The notes beneath the pieces are model-generated. The model was given only the letters and a program-made list of their open reading frames with translations, did not search any database and had not been told where the DNA came from. The position numbers and the translations under genes were made by a program. Below are positions 45,618 to 54,093 of a stretch of DNA of 64,000 nt, piece after piece. Source of the DNA: Actinomadura harenae (GTDB taxonomy: Bacteria; Actinomycetota; Actinomycetes; Streptosporangiales; Streptosporangiaceae); contig NZ_RFFG01000003.1 in assembly GCF_003696215.1 (NCBI RefSeq), positions 62,001 to 126,000 of the forward strand, read 5' to 3'. Each line of letters starts with the position of its first letter. Positions within the stretch are counted from its first letter, which is position 1.

Positions 45618-46240
45618 TCGGTGAGCTGTACGAGAGGGCACTGGACGAGCAGCTCCTCGGCGAACGAGGAGCCGCGTCCGTCCAGATCGAGGACGCGACG
45701 GGCGCGCGGCGTCCGCTGCCGGTGACGGACTGGCTGCGGCTGCGTCCGGGCGACGAGGGCCTGCTGTCACGTTCCGAGGGCCCCGTCCTGGACGTCGGTT
45801 CAGGACCGGGCAGGCTGACCGTCGCGCTCACCGAACGGGGCGTCCTCGCCGTCGGCATCGACAACGCGCCTGCCGCCGTCGCGATGACCGTGGCCGCCGG
45901 AGCCCCCGCGCTGGTCGGGGACGTGTTCGAGCAGATCCCCGGTGCGGGGCTCTGGCGGACGATCCTGCTCGCGGACGGCAACATCGGCATCGGCGGCGAC
46001 CCGGCCACGCTGCTCCGCCGCCTGGCCCTGCTCCTCGCCCCCGGCGGCCTGATCCTCGCCGAAGTGAACGCCCCCGGTGGCACGTCCCGGCGCGAACGCG
46101 TCCGCCTGCGCAGCGGCGCGACCGTGGGCCCCTGGTTTCCCTGGGCCCAGGTGGCCGCCGACGACCTCCCCCAAAGCGGCCTGACCGTGTCCGAACGCTG
46201 GGAAGAGGCAACCCGATGTTTCGTCGCCCTGACGCCATGA
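45614..46240 (+). CDS. SAM-dependent methyltransferase
   Basis: The 208-residue Rossmann methyltransferase has motif I as VLDVGSGPGRLTVAL (about 60), the acidic GIDNA at motif II and LAPGGLILAEVNAPGG. It starts with YERALDEQLLGERG, typical of this operon-encoded subgroup. Small-molecule or lipid methylation is likely. ATGA overlaps tie it to both neighbours. Confidence 0.9.
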   Translation: MIGELYERALDEQLLGERGAASVQIEDATGARRPLPVTDWLRLRPGDEGLLSRSEGPVLDVGSGPGRLTVALTERGVLAVGIDNAPAAVAMTVAAGAPALVGDVFEQIPGAGLWRTILLADGNIGIGGDPATLLRRLALLLAPGGLILAEVNAPGGTSRRERVRLRSGATVGPWFPWAQVAADDLPQSGLTVSERWEEATRCFVALTP

Positions 46241-47514
46241 CTCCGCCCCACTCAGCCCTCGACGACCTGGGACGTCCCGGGCGCCTCCGCGCCGTCTGGA
46301 AACCCGGCGGCGCGCTGGCCGGCCGTGCGTCCTCGGTGGCCAGGGCCATGGGCGATCGACCGCGCGCCGGGTCGGTCCGGCAGGTGAACGATCAGGTGGG
46401 CCATCTCGTCACGGCCGCCGGATCACGCTTCACCAGCCGCTTCCACGATGAGCGGATCGCGGCGTGGCTGGGCATGGCACTCGGCGTCTCGTTCGGGACG
46501 GCGTTCATCACCGGCCTGATCAGCCACTTCATGCAGTATCCGCCGGACTGGCTGCACTGGCCGTCCCGTCCGGTGAACCTGTACCGCGTCACCCAGGGCG
46601 TCCACGTCATCGGCGGACTGGCGACGGTGCCGCTTCTCCTGGCCAAGCTCTGGACGGTCTACCCGAAGCTCCTCCAGTGGCCGCCGTTCCGCTCAGCGGC
46701 CCATGCCGTGGAGCGAGGCCTGATCCTCCTGCTGATCGGCGGAGCCCTGTTCCAGCTGGTCACGGGTGTCCTGGACATCGCCTACTGGTACCCCTTCCCG
46801 TTCTTCTTCACGGTCGCCCACTACTGGACGGCCTACGTCGTCTTCGGGGCGCTGATCATCCACATCGCGAACGAGTGGGCCAAGGCGCGCCGGACCGTGA
46901 TGCGCAAACCCGAGGACGGCCTCGACCGCCGCTCCTTCCTCCTCTCGGTCTTCGCGGCGTCGGGCGCGGTGGCCCTGTTCACCGTCGGCGAGGCGGTCTC
47001 GCCCCTCGCTCGCCTGGCCCTGCTGGCTCCGCGCCGTCCGGGCGTCGGCCCGCAGCGACTCCCGGTGAACCGCACCGCGCTCGAGGCCGGGGTCACACAG
47101 ACCGCTCGCGACCCGGGCTGGAGGCTCCAGGTGACCGGAAGCGTCCGACGGGAGCTCTCGCTCTCGCTCGCTCAGTTGCGCGCGATGCCGCAGCACACCG
47201 TCCGCCTGCCGATCACGTGCGTCGAAGGCTGGTCCGCGTCCGGCGACTGGACGGGCGTCCGCATGCGCGACGTCCTGACCAGGGCCGAAGCGCCGGCTGA
47301 CGCACGTATCCGAGCCGTGTCCCTGCAGGGCGGCGGCGCCTACCGGACGTCCGAGGTGGACCCCAGGCACTGGCATGACCCCGACACGCTTCTGGCCCTG
47401 TCGCTGAACGGCGAGCCCCTGGACTTGGACCACGGCTTCCCATGCCGCCTGATCGCCCCCGATCGCCCCGGCGTCCTCCAGACCAAATGGCTCACGACCT
47501 TGGTCGCCGAATGA
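46237..47514 (+). CDS. Cytochrome-b-like membrane protein fused to a molybdopterin oxidoreductase domain
   Basis: The 425-residue protein has N-terminal helices with His in VHVIGGL and AHYW (a cytochrome b561-like di-heme block, about 65-215) and a mid-protein DRRSFLLSVF (Arg231-Arg232; TAT-like) with a hydrophobic stretch. The sulfite-oxidase/YedY-like Moco domain (about 285-425) has Cys328 in TCVEGW as the molybdenum ligand. It is expected to take electrons from or to quinone while reacting outside. The ATG at 46237 overlaps the methyltransferase stop (ATGA); ATG 46216 is an alternative. Its stop overlaps the next ATG. Confidence 0.9.
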   Translation: MTPPHSALDDLGRPGRLRAVWKPGGALAGRASSVARAMGDRPRAGSVRQVNDQVGHLVTAAGSRFTSRFHDERIAAWLGMALGVSFGTAFITGLISHFMQYPPDWLHWPSRPVNLYRVTQGVHVIGGLATVPLLLAKLWTVYPKLLQWPPFRSAAHAVERGLILLLIGGALFQLVTGVLDIAYWYPFPFFFTVAHYWTAYVVFGALIIHIANEWAKARRTVMRKPEDGLDRRSFLLSVFAASGAVALFTVGEAVSPLARLALLAPRRPGVGPQRLPVNRTALEAGVTQTARDPGWRLQVTGSVRRELSLSLAQLRAMPQHTVRLPITCVEGWSASGDWTGVRMRDVLTRAEAPADARIRAVSLQGGGAYRTSEVDPRHWHDPDTLLALSLNGEPLDLDHGFPCRLIAPDRPGVLQTKWLTTLVAE

Positions 47515-48308
47515 GTCACGACACCGGCCCCCAGCGCCCCTCGGGCGGTAAGCCGCGTATCGGCGACGCGAGGAGCGGTGCATTCAGGTTGCCGCAGGTG
47601 GGTGCCGGGCGTCTGGTCGCGTACGTGGTGGGTGGAGCGTTCATCGCTCTGGGCCTTTCCGGTCTGGTGGCGCATTCGAGTCCGATCGGGTGGGCGGTGT
47701 GGGTCGGCGGCGCGGTCGTCGCGCACGACGGCGTGCTGACGCCGGTCGTGCTCCTCGCCGGGATGGTGGTGCGGCGGTGGTGGTGGCGGTTCCGGCTCTG
47801 GCTGTTCGTGGCCGGCGTCCTGGCGCTCGTGGCCCTGCCGCTCGTGCTCGGCTACGGCCGCCACCCGGACAATCCCTCGATCCTGCCCTTGCACTACCTC
47901 CCCAACTTGATCGTCGCCGTGGCGCTCGTCGCGGTCGCGGCAGCGGTTCCGTGGCGCAAGACCGCCCACGCCCTGACCACCGCGATCACGCGAGGCCCTG
48001 CCGGTCGAGACCGTCCACCAGGAGCTCGAACCGAAGAGCCCCGCCCGCAGCCCGACGCCAAGGACGACTCCCACGCCGAGCACGACTCCCACGCCGACCG
48101 GCCGAACGAGCACGCCCCAGGCCGAGCCGACACCTCGGCCCCAGGCCGAGTGAACGAGCGCCCCTCAGGCCAAGCCGAGGGGCAGGGCGCTGGTCGGGCG
48201 GACGAGTCGGACGGCGGGCGCTCGGGCGGCGAATCTGCCGACCGGCGGGATGGACGAGGGGACGGCCGGGCCGGTGAGCAGGAAGCGGGAGGTGGGACGG
48301 ATGACTGA
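47511..48308 (+). CDS. Membrane protein with charged tail
   Basis: The protein of 265 residues has four helices in residues 35-145 (LVAYVVGGAFIALGLSGLV, VGGAVVAHDGVLTPVVLLAGMVV, LWLFVAGVLALVALPLVLG, LPNLIVAVALVAVAA), then a long His/Asp/Arg/Gly-rich cytoplasmic tail. ATGA overlaps couple it to the Moco gene. It recurs beside such Moco fusions, so it may help mount or wire the oxidoreductase; this is context only. Confidence 0.8.
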   Translation: MSHDTGPQRPSGGKPRIGDARSGAFRLPQVGAGRLVAYVVGGAFIALGLSGLVAHSSPIGWAVWVGGAVVAHDGVLTPVVLLAGMVVRRWWWRFRLWLFVAGVLALVALPLVLGYGRHPDNPSILPLHYLPNLIVAVALVAVAAAVPWRKTAHALTTAITRGPAGRDRPPGARTEEPRPQPDAKDDSHAEHDSHADRPNEHAPGRADTSAPGRVNERPSGQAEGQGAGRADESDGGRSGGESADRRDGRGDGRAGEQEAGGGTDD

Positions 48309-49872
48309 GCAGAGGCCTGGACCCGGTGGCATGCGGACGACGGAGTCGGACGTCGGCGCGTCGGTGGCGGGTCATGACGGATCGGTTGTCGGCACGGTGT
48401 CGGCAGGCGACGTTGAGGCGTCGGGCTTGGGGACCTCCGTTTCACACGCCTCTGGCTCCGGGACGTCCGATGCGGACGCCTCCAGCACCAGGGTCTCCGA
48501 CACCAGGGTCTCCGACACCAGGGTCTCTGGTGCCAAGGCCTGCAGTGCCGGGGCCCTTGCTGAGGGGGGCTTCGGTGTTGGAGGGCTGGTTCGGAGCCTT
48601 CGGCCCGGTGGGAGGTGGGGGCTCGGGGTCTGGGCCGGGGTGATCGTGGGGGCGTTCGTCGTCGGGGAGGTGATGCGGCGGGCCGGGTTGGCCACGGAGG
48701 ACGCGTTGCCGCCGCTGCACGCGAAGGCGCGGTTGCTGACCTGGCAGATGGCGCCGGCCGTCGGGTACGCGGTCGTCGCGGTCGGGGTGCTGCCGGTTCT
48801 CGTGCGGGTGATGCCATGGCGGAGCCTCCTTGCGGTGTCGTGGGGGGCGGCGGCCGGGTGGGCCGTCGCGTTGGCGGTCAGTGACGGGCCGGGGGCGCTG
48901 GCGCGTCCGCTGGACGCGCCGACCGAGTACCCGGCGGGGCTGGCGGCCATCGGTGGTCATCCGTTGCGCTGGCTGCGCACGTTCACTCATGACCTGAACG
49001 CGTACCCGACGCATGTGCGGGGCCATCCGCCGCTGCCGACGCTGCTGTTCTGGGCGTTGGACGCGGTGGGGCTCCACGGCACGCTCTGGGCCGCGTCGCT
49101 GATCATCGTCGCCGGGGCGTCGTCCGCGGTGGCCATCGCGGTGACGGTGCGGGTGCTGGCCGGGGAACGGGTGGCGCGTCGGGCGCTGCCGTTCCTGGCG
49201 CTGTCTCCTCTCTCGCTCTGGATCGCGACGTCGATGGACGCGTTCTTCCTCGCGGTCGGGGCCTGGGGCGTCGCGTTCCTCGCGTTGCGCCGGCCACTGA
49301 CCGGTGGTCTGCTGCTCGGTGCCCTGCCCTTCCTAAGCTATGGACTGCTCCCCCTGCTGGCCGTACCGAGCGTCGTTCTGTGGATGACGCGTCCACCTGT
49401 GAGGTTCTGGCTAGTGATGGCGCTCGGATTCGCCGTCGTTCCCACGGCCTTCACGCTCGGAGGCTTCTGGTGGCCGAACGGCGTTCACGCCACGCTCGAC
49501 ACGTATCTCGTCAGCGGCGGCTCGGCGCGCAGGTCCTACTCCTACTTCCTGGTCGCGGACCTCGCCGTCCTAGGAATCCTCACGGGGCCGGCCATCGCCT
49601 ATGTGCTGCCCTCATGTATCAAGCGGGGCGTCGCGACCCGGCGAGAACTACGCACGGAGCCGGTTCTCCTCTTGGCGGCCGCCGCCGCAGTCGCCGTCCT
49701 CAGCCTGGACGTGGCGGGCGTGACGAAAGGCGAGGTCGAACGCATCTGGCTTCCGTTCGCGGCGTGGCTGCTGCCGATGGCGAGCGTTCTCCGCGCGCCC
49801 GCGCGAGGCTGGCTGGCCGCGCAGGCCGTGACCGCCATCCTCGTCCAGGCCCTCGTGCTCTCCGAGTGGTGA
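48301..49872 (+). CDS. GT-C-type membrane glycosyltransferase
   Basis: The 523-residue polytopic protein has a low-complexity N-terminus (about 1-95), about ten helices and an external loop 1 (about 200-250) with DAPTEYPAG and the HVRGHPPLPTLLFW motif of ArnT/PMT-like GT-C enzymes. Later segments (SMDAFFLAVGAWGVAFLALRRP, VERIWLPFAAWLLPM) also fit. It should use a polyprenyl-phosphate sugar on the outer face. The ATG overlaps the previous stop by 8 bases. It is the last operon member before the convergent rhomboid-like gene. Confidence 0.85.
   Translation: MTEQRPGPGGMRTTESDVGASVAGHDGSVVGTVSAGDVEASGLGTSVSHASGSGTSDADASSTRVSDTRVSDTRVSGAKACSAGALAEGGFGVGGLVRSLRPGGRWGLGVWAGVIVGAFVVGEVMRRAGLATEDALPPLHAKARLLTWQMAPAVGYAVVAVGVLPVLVRVMPWRSLLAVSWGAAAGWAVALAVSDGPGALARPLDAPTEYPAGLAAIGGHPLRWLRTFTHDLNAYPTHVRGHPPLPTLLFWALDAVGLHGTLWAASLIIVAGASSAVAIAVTVRVLAGERVARRALPFLALSPLSLWIATSMDAFFLAVGAWGVAFLALRRPLTGGLLLGALPFLSYGLLPLLAVPSVVLWMTRPPVRFWLVMALGFAVVPTAFTLGGFWWPNGVHATLDTYLVSGGSARRSYSYFLVADLAVLGILTGPAIAYVLPSCIKRGVATRRELRTEPVLLLAAAAAVAVLSLDVAGVTKGEVERIWLPFAAWLLPMASVLRAPARGWLAAQAVTAILVQALVLSEW
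48488..48532 (+). repeat. Three 15-bp coding tandem repeats
   Basis: Three units of the form CCAGGGTCTC(C/T)... encode TRVSD, TRVSD, TRVSG in the disordered N-terminus of the GT-C protein. This is probably slippage-prone and neutral. Confidence 0.7.
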
Positions 49873-49897
49873 GCCGAGCCACCCGCAAAAGACCCGC

Positions 49898-50566
49898 CTA
49901 GCGGGACGAGGGTTCGGTCGCGGGGGTGTCCGTTGGCGGGGACGCGGCCTCGGCGTCGCGGGCGATGGCGGCGCGGCGGCCGCGGCGGAACACCAGGAAC
50001 AGGGGGACGGCCAGCAGCATCACGGTGACGTGGCCGACCGCGGCGACGTCCAGTTGGCGAAGCCCCTCGAACAGGTAGGGCCACAGGGCCCACAGGCCGG
50101 CCGCCGCGGCGAGACGCCACCACCACGTCCCGAACATGATCACCAGGACGAGGCCGGGGACCAGGACGAACGAGGGACCGGTGTCGAGCTGGTGCCGGGC
50201 GGCCTCCGGGAGCGCCCCGTGCGTGACGCGCCACGCGACGATGCCCTCGCTGACCAGCGTCCCGACCACGTGCAGCAGGACGAACAGCAGCACCGTCCGG
50301 CGGTTGCCGAGCAGCGCGTTGACGGGGAGCAGGGCCACGACCGCCATGCCCGCCCAGACGAGGGGATAGGAGTCGGGGACGAGCGCGGATCCGGCCAGGG
50401 AGCCCAGGGGATGGTGGGACAGGTTGGCCACATTGGTGCTCACCCAGTCGACGACATGTGCCTTGCCCTCGGGTGACAGTAACCAGACCGCGACCTCGGC
50501 CACGACGAGTGCCGCGACGTATCCCCAGGTGGCCGCTCTGGTCCTCAGCACGCTTCCATAGTGCAC
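49898..50566 (-). CDS. Rhomboid-like membrane protein
   Basis: The 222-residue, six-helix protein resembles the actinobacterial 'rhomboid-like' group: LSHHPLGSLAGSALVPDS, RTVLLFVLLHVVGTLVSEGIVAW and a final TM with AVGHVTVML. The catalytic GxSG and the Ser/His of true rhomboid proteases are not seen, so it may be inactive. GTG at 50566; the GTG at 50551 with CACTAT 7 bases upstream is a leaderless alternative. Confidence 0.75.
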   Translation of the reverse strand: MHYGSVLRTRAATWGYVAALVVAEVAVWLLSPEGKAHVVDWVSTNVANLSHHPLGSLAGSALVPDSYPLVWAGMAVVALLPVNALLGNRRTVLLFVLLHVVGTLVSEGIVAWRVTHGALPEAARHQLDTGPSFVLVPGLVLVIMFGTWWWRLAAAAGLWALWPYLFEGLRQLDVAAVGHVTVMLLAVPLFLVFRRGRRAAIARDAEAASPPTDTPATEPSSR

Positions 50567-50600
50567 CTTCGGGGACCCGCCACGAGGGCGGAGCGCGCCC

Positions 50601-50631
50601 TCAGAGCGCCTTCAGAGCGCCTTCAGAGCGG
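50601..50631. repeat. Short tandem repeat, 11 bp x 2.8
   Basis: TCAGAGCGCCT is repeated in direct tandem upstream of the rhomboid-like gene. No other unit is seen; possibly replication slippage. Confidence 0.7.
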
Positions 50632-50672
50632 ATTCGGAACCGGCCGGATCGCACCCGTCCGGACAAAGCAGA

Positions 50673-50709
50673 CGGCCCGGCGCTCTCGGGGAGGAGAGGC
50701 ACCGGGCCG
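50673..50709 (-). terminator. Hairpin terminator of the L,D-transpeptidase gene
   Basis: CGGCCCGG (50673-50680) pairs with CCGGGCCG (50702-50709), with a second CTCTC/GAGAG stem inside. It stands 45 bases past the stop at 50754. No T-run. Confidence 0.55.
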
Positions 50710-50753
50710 CGTCGGGGAGCCGGAGGGGCGGGGGTGACGTCGTCGGCGGGGAG

Positions 50754-51989
50754 TTACTGGCCGAGGGCGGCGGTGGTGATGGCCTGGCCGATCTTGCTGC
50801 CGCCCACCCACTGCTGGAACGGCATCTGCCAGTAGCCCCAGCCGTTGGACCACTGCAGCTTGCGGCCGGTCCCGGCGATGGTCACCATGTCGCCCCGGTA
50901 GGACCAGCTCATGAACCACTCCGCGTCGGAGGCGGGCGAACGGACGCAGCCGTGCGAGCAGTTGCGGTTGCCCAGGCAGGACGGGTCGTCCATGTTCTGG
51001 TGGATGTACTCGCCGCTGTTGGAGATGCGCGTGGCGAAGGGCACCTGCTCGTCGTAGTAGCCGGGTTCGCCCTTCTTCTTGCCGGGCGCGACCATCCGCT
51101 CCAGCCGGACGTGGTCCATGGTCAGGTGGACCCCCGCCGTGGTCTTCAGGTGGTCGACGCCGTCGCTCTGGACCTCGCCGCCGCTGCCGAGGCTGACGCC
51201 CCACTTGCGGACGACGGTGCCGTTCTTCTTCACGGTCAGCCGGTGCGTCGAGTTGTTGACCGTGATCACGTGCGAGTCACCGATCTTGAACTTGCGGGTG
51301 ACGTCCTTGTCGCCGTAGACCGAGTCGCCGATCTTCAGGCCCGCGTAGTGGACCTTGAGCTCGACCTTCTGGTTCGCCTGCCACGGGTTCTTCGGGCGGA
51401 ACACCACCGAGGGCAGCCCGTTGAACGACTCGCCGGCGCTCAGCCACCGCCAGCCGCCCACCGTCGGGTAGGTCGAGGTGATCTCGATGGCCTTCTCGAT
51501 GGTCGGCTTGGCCTTGTCCGGGACCTCCTTGTTGAACTGGATGAAGATCGGCATGCCCGTGCCGACCTTCTCGCCCGGACTCGGGATGACGTTGCTGATC
51601 GTCGTCCGCGCGGTGTCGTTCACGGTCTTGAACGAGCTGGTCGCCGTCGCCGTCTTGCCCTTGCTGGACGCCGCGACCGCCTGGACGGTGTACTTCCCGC
51701 CCGGGATCAGCGTCCAGGACGACTTCCACGTCTTCTTGTCGGCCGAGAGGACGCCGGGCACGTCGGCGTCCTTCAGCTTGACCAGCACCTGGCTCAACGT
51801 TCCGCCGGACGCCGTCACGGTCACGCCGGCGTCCGGTTTCGCCTTCGCGGAGCCGTTCGCCGGGGTGATCGAGATCTCGGGGACGCCTTCGTCGTGTCCG
51901 GCGGTCTTGGCCTTGCCGTCCGTACCGCCGCCGCACGCCGTCGCCAGTCCCAGGACCAGCGTCGCCACCACCAGGGCCTTACCTCGCAC
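50754..51989 (-). CDS. Lipoprotein L,D-transpeptidase (YkuD) with Ig-like domains
   Basis: The 411-residue lipoprotein (lipobox ATAC, Cys19) has two Ig-like beta domains (about 35-125 and 130-240) and a YkuD catalytic domain (about 245-385) with HGCVR, catalytic Cys near residue 348, ending in a short Trp-rich tail. It should make 3-3 crosslinks in peptidoglycan, as in mycobacterial LdtMt2-like enzymes. GTG at 51989 behind GAGGGAG. Confidence 0.95.
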   Translation of the reverse strand: MRGKALVVATLVLGLATACGGGTDGKAKTAGHDEGVPEISITPANGSAKAKPDAGVTVTASGGTLSQVLVKLKDADVPGVLSADKKTWKSSWTLIPGGKYTVQAVAASSKGKTATATSSFKTVNDTARTTISNVIPSPGEKVGTGMPIFIQFNKEVPDKAKPTIEKAIEITSTYPTVGGWRWLSAGESFNGLPSVVFRPKNPWQANQKVELKVHYAGLKIGDSVYGDKDVTRKFKIGDSHVITVNNSTHRLTVKKNGTVVRKWGVSLGSGGEVQSDGVDHLKTTAGVHLTMDHVRLERMVAPGKKKGEPGYYDEQVPFATRISNSGEYIHQNMDDPSCLGNRNCSHGCVRSPASDAEWFMSWSYRGDMVTIAGTGRKLQWSNGWGYWQMPFQQWVGGSKIGQAITTAALGQ

Positions 51990-52561
51990 GGTTCTCCCTC
52001 ATCAGCACGCAATCCGCAGAAAGCACATTAGCGACAAGAATGCCGGTGCTTGTTCCCGCATTCCCCTCCCGGCCCCGACCCGGGAGGGCTGCGCCCCCGG
52101 CACCGTCCCCCCGGTTCGGGCGAACGTCGTTCAGTGAGACGTCGGAATCCTCCCATGAGTTCGCATCTTTCCCATAAGAAACCGCAGCCCACCTCTCTGC
52201 GTGCGGGCGGCGGACCCCGCCGGGTTCGCCCCTTCCGCGCCTTCCATGCGTCCCGGAGCGCGGCGTGGGCCAGTTCCGGCCATCCACAAATGCGCTATTT
52301 GTGTCATCTCCTCGTCACGCTGGGCGTTCGGCGCCACGGGCGTGTACCGGACGCGTACCGGGGTGCGCCACCGTTACTCCTTCTTCACCGTTGACGCCTT
52401 GGTGTTCCCCGCTCCACCGATTCCGCTTCAGGCGTGGGCATACCGAACAGGCCCGATCAGCGCGTCCCCTGTGGTCCGCCCCTGTGGTCCGCGCAGCCCG
52501 AGGACACCCGCTCGTCCCGACGCCCGAGCGGCGGGAACGAGCACAACCGAAACGGAACGTG
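51990..52561. other. 572-base divergent intergenic region
   Basis: This holds the promoters for the L,D-transpeptidase (minus) and the secreted EEP-fold protein (plus). I see no riboswitch, repeat or trusted small ORF; the only AT-richer patch is 52140-52190. Confidence 0.4.
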
Positions 52562-53581
52562 ATGATTCAGAAGCGATTCACGCACCGAAGCCGGACGATT
52601 CTCGTGACGTCCGCCGCGGCGGCCCTCGTCCTGTCCGGAGGGGCGGCGTTCGCGCTCACGTCCGGCCAGGCGCCGGGGACGCGGACGGCGGGGGAGACCC
52701 GGCTGACGGCCGCGACGGCGCAGGTCCCGGCGACCTTCCGCGTCTACCAGACCAACATGTGCATGTGGGGGCCCGACTCGTCCGGGCCCTGCTTCCCCAA
52801 GGGGAGCGCCGCCGCCCTCGCGAAGACGGCCGAGGCCAAGCGCGCCTCGCTCGTCGCGCAGATCAAGTACTGGAAGCCGGACGCGATCACCGTCAACGAG
52901 GGGTGCAGCGGCGACATCGCCCAGGTCGTCAAGCGCCTCCGCGCCGCCGGATACGACTATTCCTACGTCGACCAGGAGGCGGGCGCCGCCAACACCGGCC
53001 ATCCGCGTCCGTGCTGGTCGTCGGCGACGCGCGGGCATTCCGACAACGCCGTCATCGCCCGCGGCCTGGACGCGTCGTCCCGTACCGGTGGCTACTTCGA
53101 GCCCGTGGCCAAGGGCAGCGTCTACCAGCACAACCGCTCCTGGGTGTGCGTGAACGTGAAGGGCGTCCGCGTCTGCACCGCCCACCTGGCCCTGATCAGC
53201 CAGGACGACAACGGGAACGCCCCCGGCGGGCATCTGCTGCAACCACGCGAGTGCGCCTACATCCGGGACCGGCTGCTCGCGCCGCACGGGTCCGGAGCGA
53301 CGGTCTTCGCGGGCGACACCAACATCTCGCGCTCCCGCGTGCGGGTGCACTGCGCGCCGACCGGTTTCTGGGGGTTGCACGACCTGGAGACGAACGGCAA
53401 GTACAACGGCGTCAGCGGCCTTCAGCACATCTACTACTCGGGCAAGCTGACACGCGGCGGCACCTGCGGCGAGATGCACGTCGTCGCCGACACCGACCAC
53501 AAGGGCTACCTGTTGGACCTCCACCCGGCGAAGACCCCGACGCGCGGCGCGTCCTGCGCCTGGCGGGACATCCGGCACTGA
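52562..53581 (+). CDS. Secreted endonuclease/exonuclease/phosphatase-fold protein
   Basis: The 339-residue protein has a signal peptide (about 1-40, TILVTSAAAALVLSGGAAFA). The EEP fold then shows VYQTNMCMWG, ITVNEG with the metal Glu, CTAHLAL, GDTNISRSR (catalytic Asp/Asn) and a C-terminal TDHKGYLLDL in place of SDHxP. Several Cys suggest disulfides. Substrate could be nucleic acid, phospholipid or a sugar phosphate. ATG at 52562; weak RBS. Followed by a hairpin before the lanthipeptide cluster. Confidence 0.88.
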   Translation: MIQKRFTHRSRTILVTSAAAALVLSGGAAFALTSGQAPGTRTAGETRLTAATAQVPATFRVYQTNMCMWGPDSSGPCFPKGSAAALAKTAEAKRASLVAQIKYWKPDAITVNEGCSGDIAQVVKRLRAAGYDYSYVDQEAGAANTGHPRPCWSSATRGHSDNAVIARGLDASSRTGGYFEPVAKGSVYQHNRSWVCVNVKGVRVCTAHLALISQDDNGNAPGGHLLQPRECAYIRDRLLAPHGSGATVFAGDTNISRSRVRVHCAPTGFWGLHDLETNGKYNGVSGLQHIYYSGKLTRGGTCGEMHVVADTDHKGYLLDLHPAKTPTRGASCAWRDIRH

Positions 53582-53711
53582 CCCTCGCCCTTGGGCGCCG
53601 TTGGCCCCGGCGGACGGGAAGCTGATCACCGGGATGGCCCGCACCCGGACCACCCGAAGGCGCCATGAGCCAAGGACCAGCCCCCGTCCACCGCTTCCCG
53701 GCCGCAGGCCT

Positions 53712-53740
53712 GTGCAGCGTCCCGGCTTGGGACGCTGCAC
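53712..53740. terminator. Perfect 12-bp-stem hairpin, likely terminator
   Basis: Arms at 53712-53723 and 53729-53740 pair perfectly around GGCTT. It lies 130 bases past the EEP gene and insulates the lanthipeptide cluster. The same gap also has an 18-bp tandem repeat (2.4 copies, CACGCGT-x-TGCCGCTGC type, 53828-53870). Confidence 0.65.
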
Positions 53741-53977
53741 CGGTCGAAGCCCTCACTGAACGTCTGCTTCCTGAATCCGTGACGCAGTGCCGGTTCGAGC
53801 TGGCCGCGCAGCCGTCCGGCTCGTGCGCACGCGTATGCCGCTGCCCACGCGTTTGCCGCTGCGCACGCGTCCCGGATACGCGTTGGACGGCATCGCCGTT
53901 CTCCCCGAGGGAGCCGACAACAACCCTGCGGCCTTCTCCTTTCTCACCTCCCTGACCCGGTCACACGGGGTGATGTG

Positions 53978-54009
53978 GAGGAACGCACACACGCGATGGT
54001 GCGTTCCTC
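53978..54009. promoter_or_regulatory. Inverted repeat upstream of the LanKC gene
   Basis: GAGGAACGCAC (53978-53988) and GTGCGTTCCTC (53999-54009) form a perfect 11-bp inverted repeat with a 10-base spacer, 85 bases before the LanKC start. It is positioned to be the binding site of a pathway regulator or an RNA stem. AT-rich sequence that could hold a -10 follows. Confidence 0.55.
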
Positions 54010-54093
54010 ACAATCAACTATTGCGGATTCGACTTGGCCCGGGACTTCCTGCCGGTGATGCTGAATTGCAGCCGACCACGGAGGAGGACCGCG

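Noticed and set aside
49898..50566. Active rhomboid protease
   Set aside because: No GxSG motif or catalytic His pairing was found, so only 'rhomboid-like' is claimed.
54034..54093. Upstream extension of LanKC to 54034
   Set aside because: The extra 20 residues are basic and unrelated to the family start; the GTG at 54094 has a strong RBS (GAGGAGG), and the protein then starts at the usual YEPY...LADLFFYD segment.
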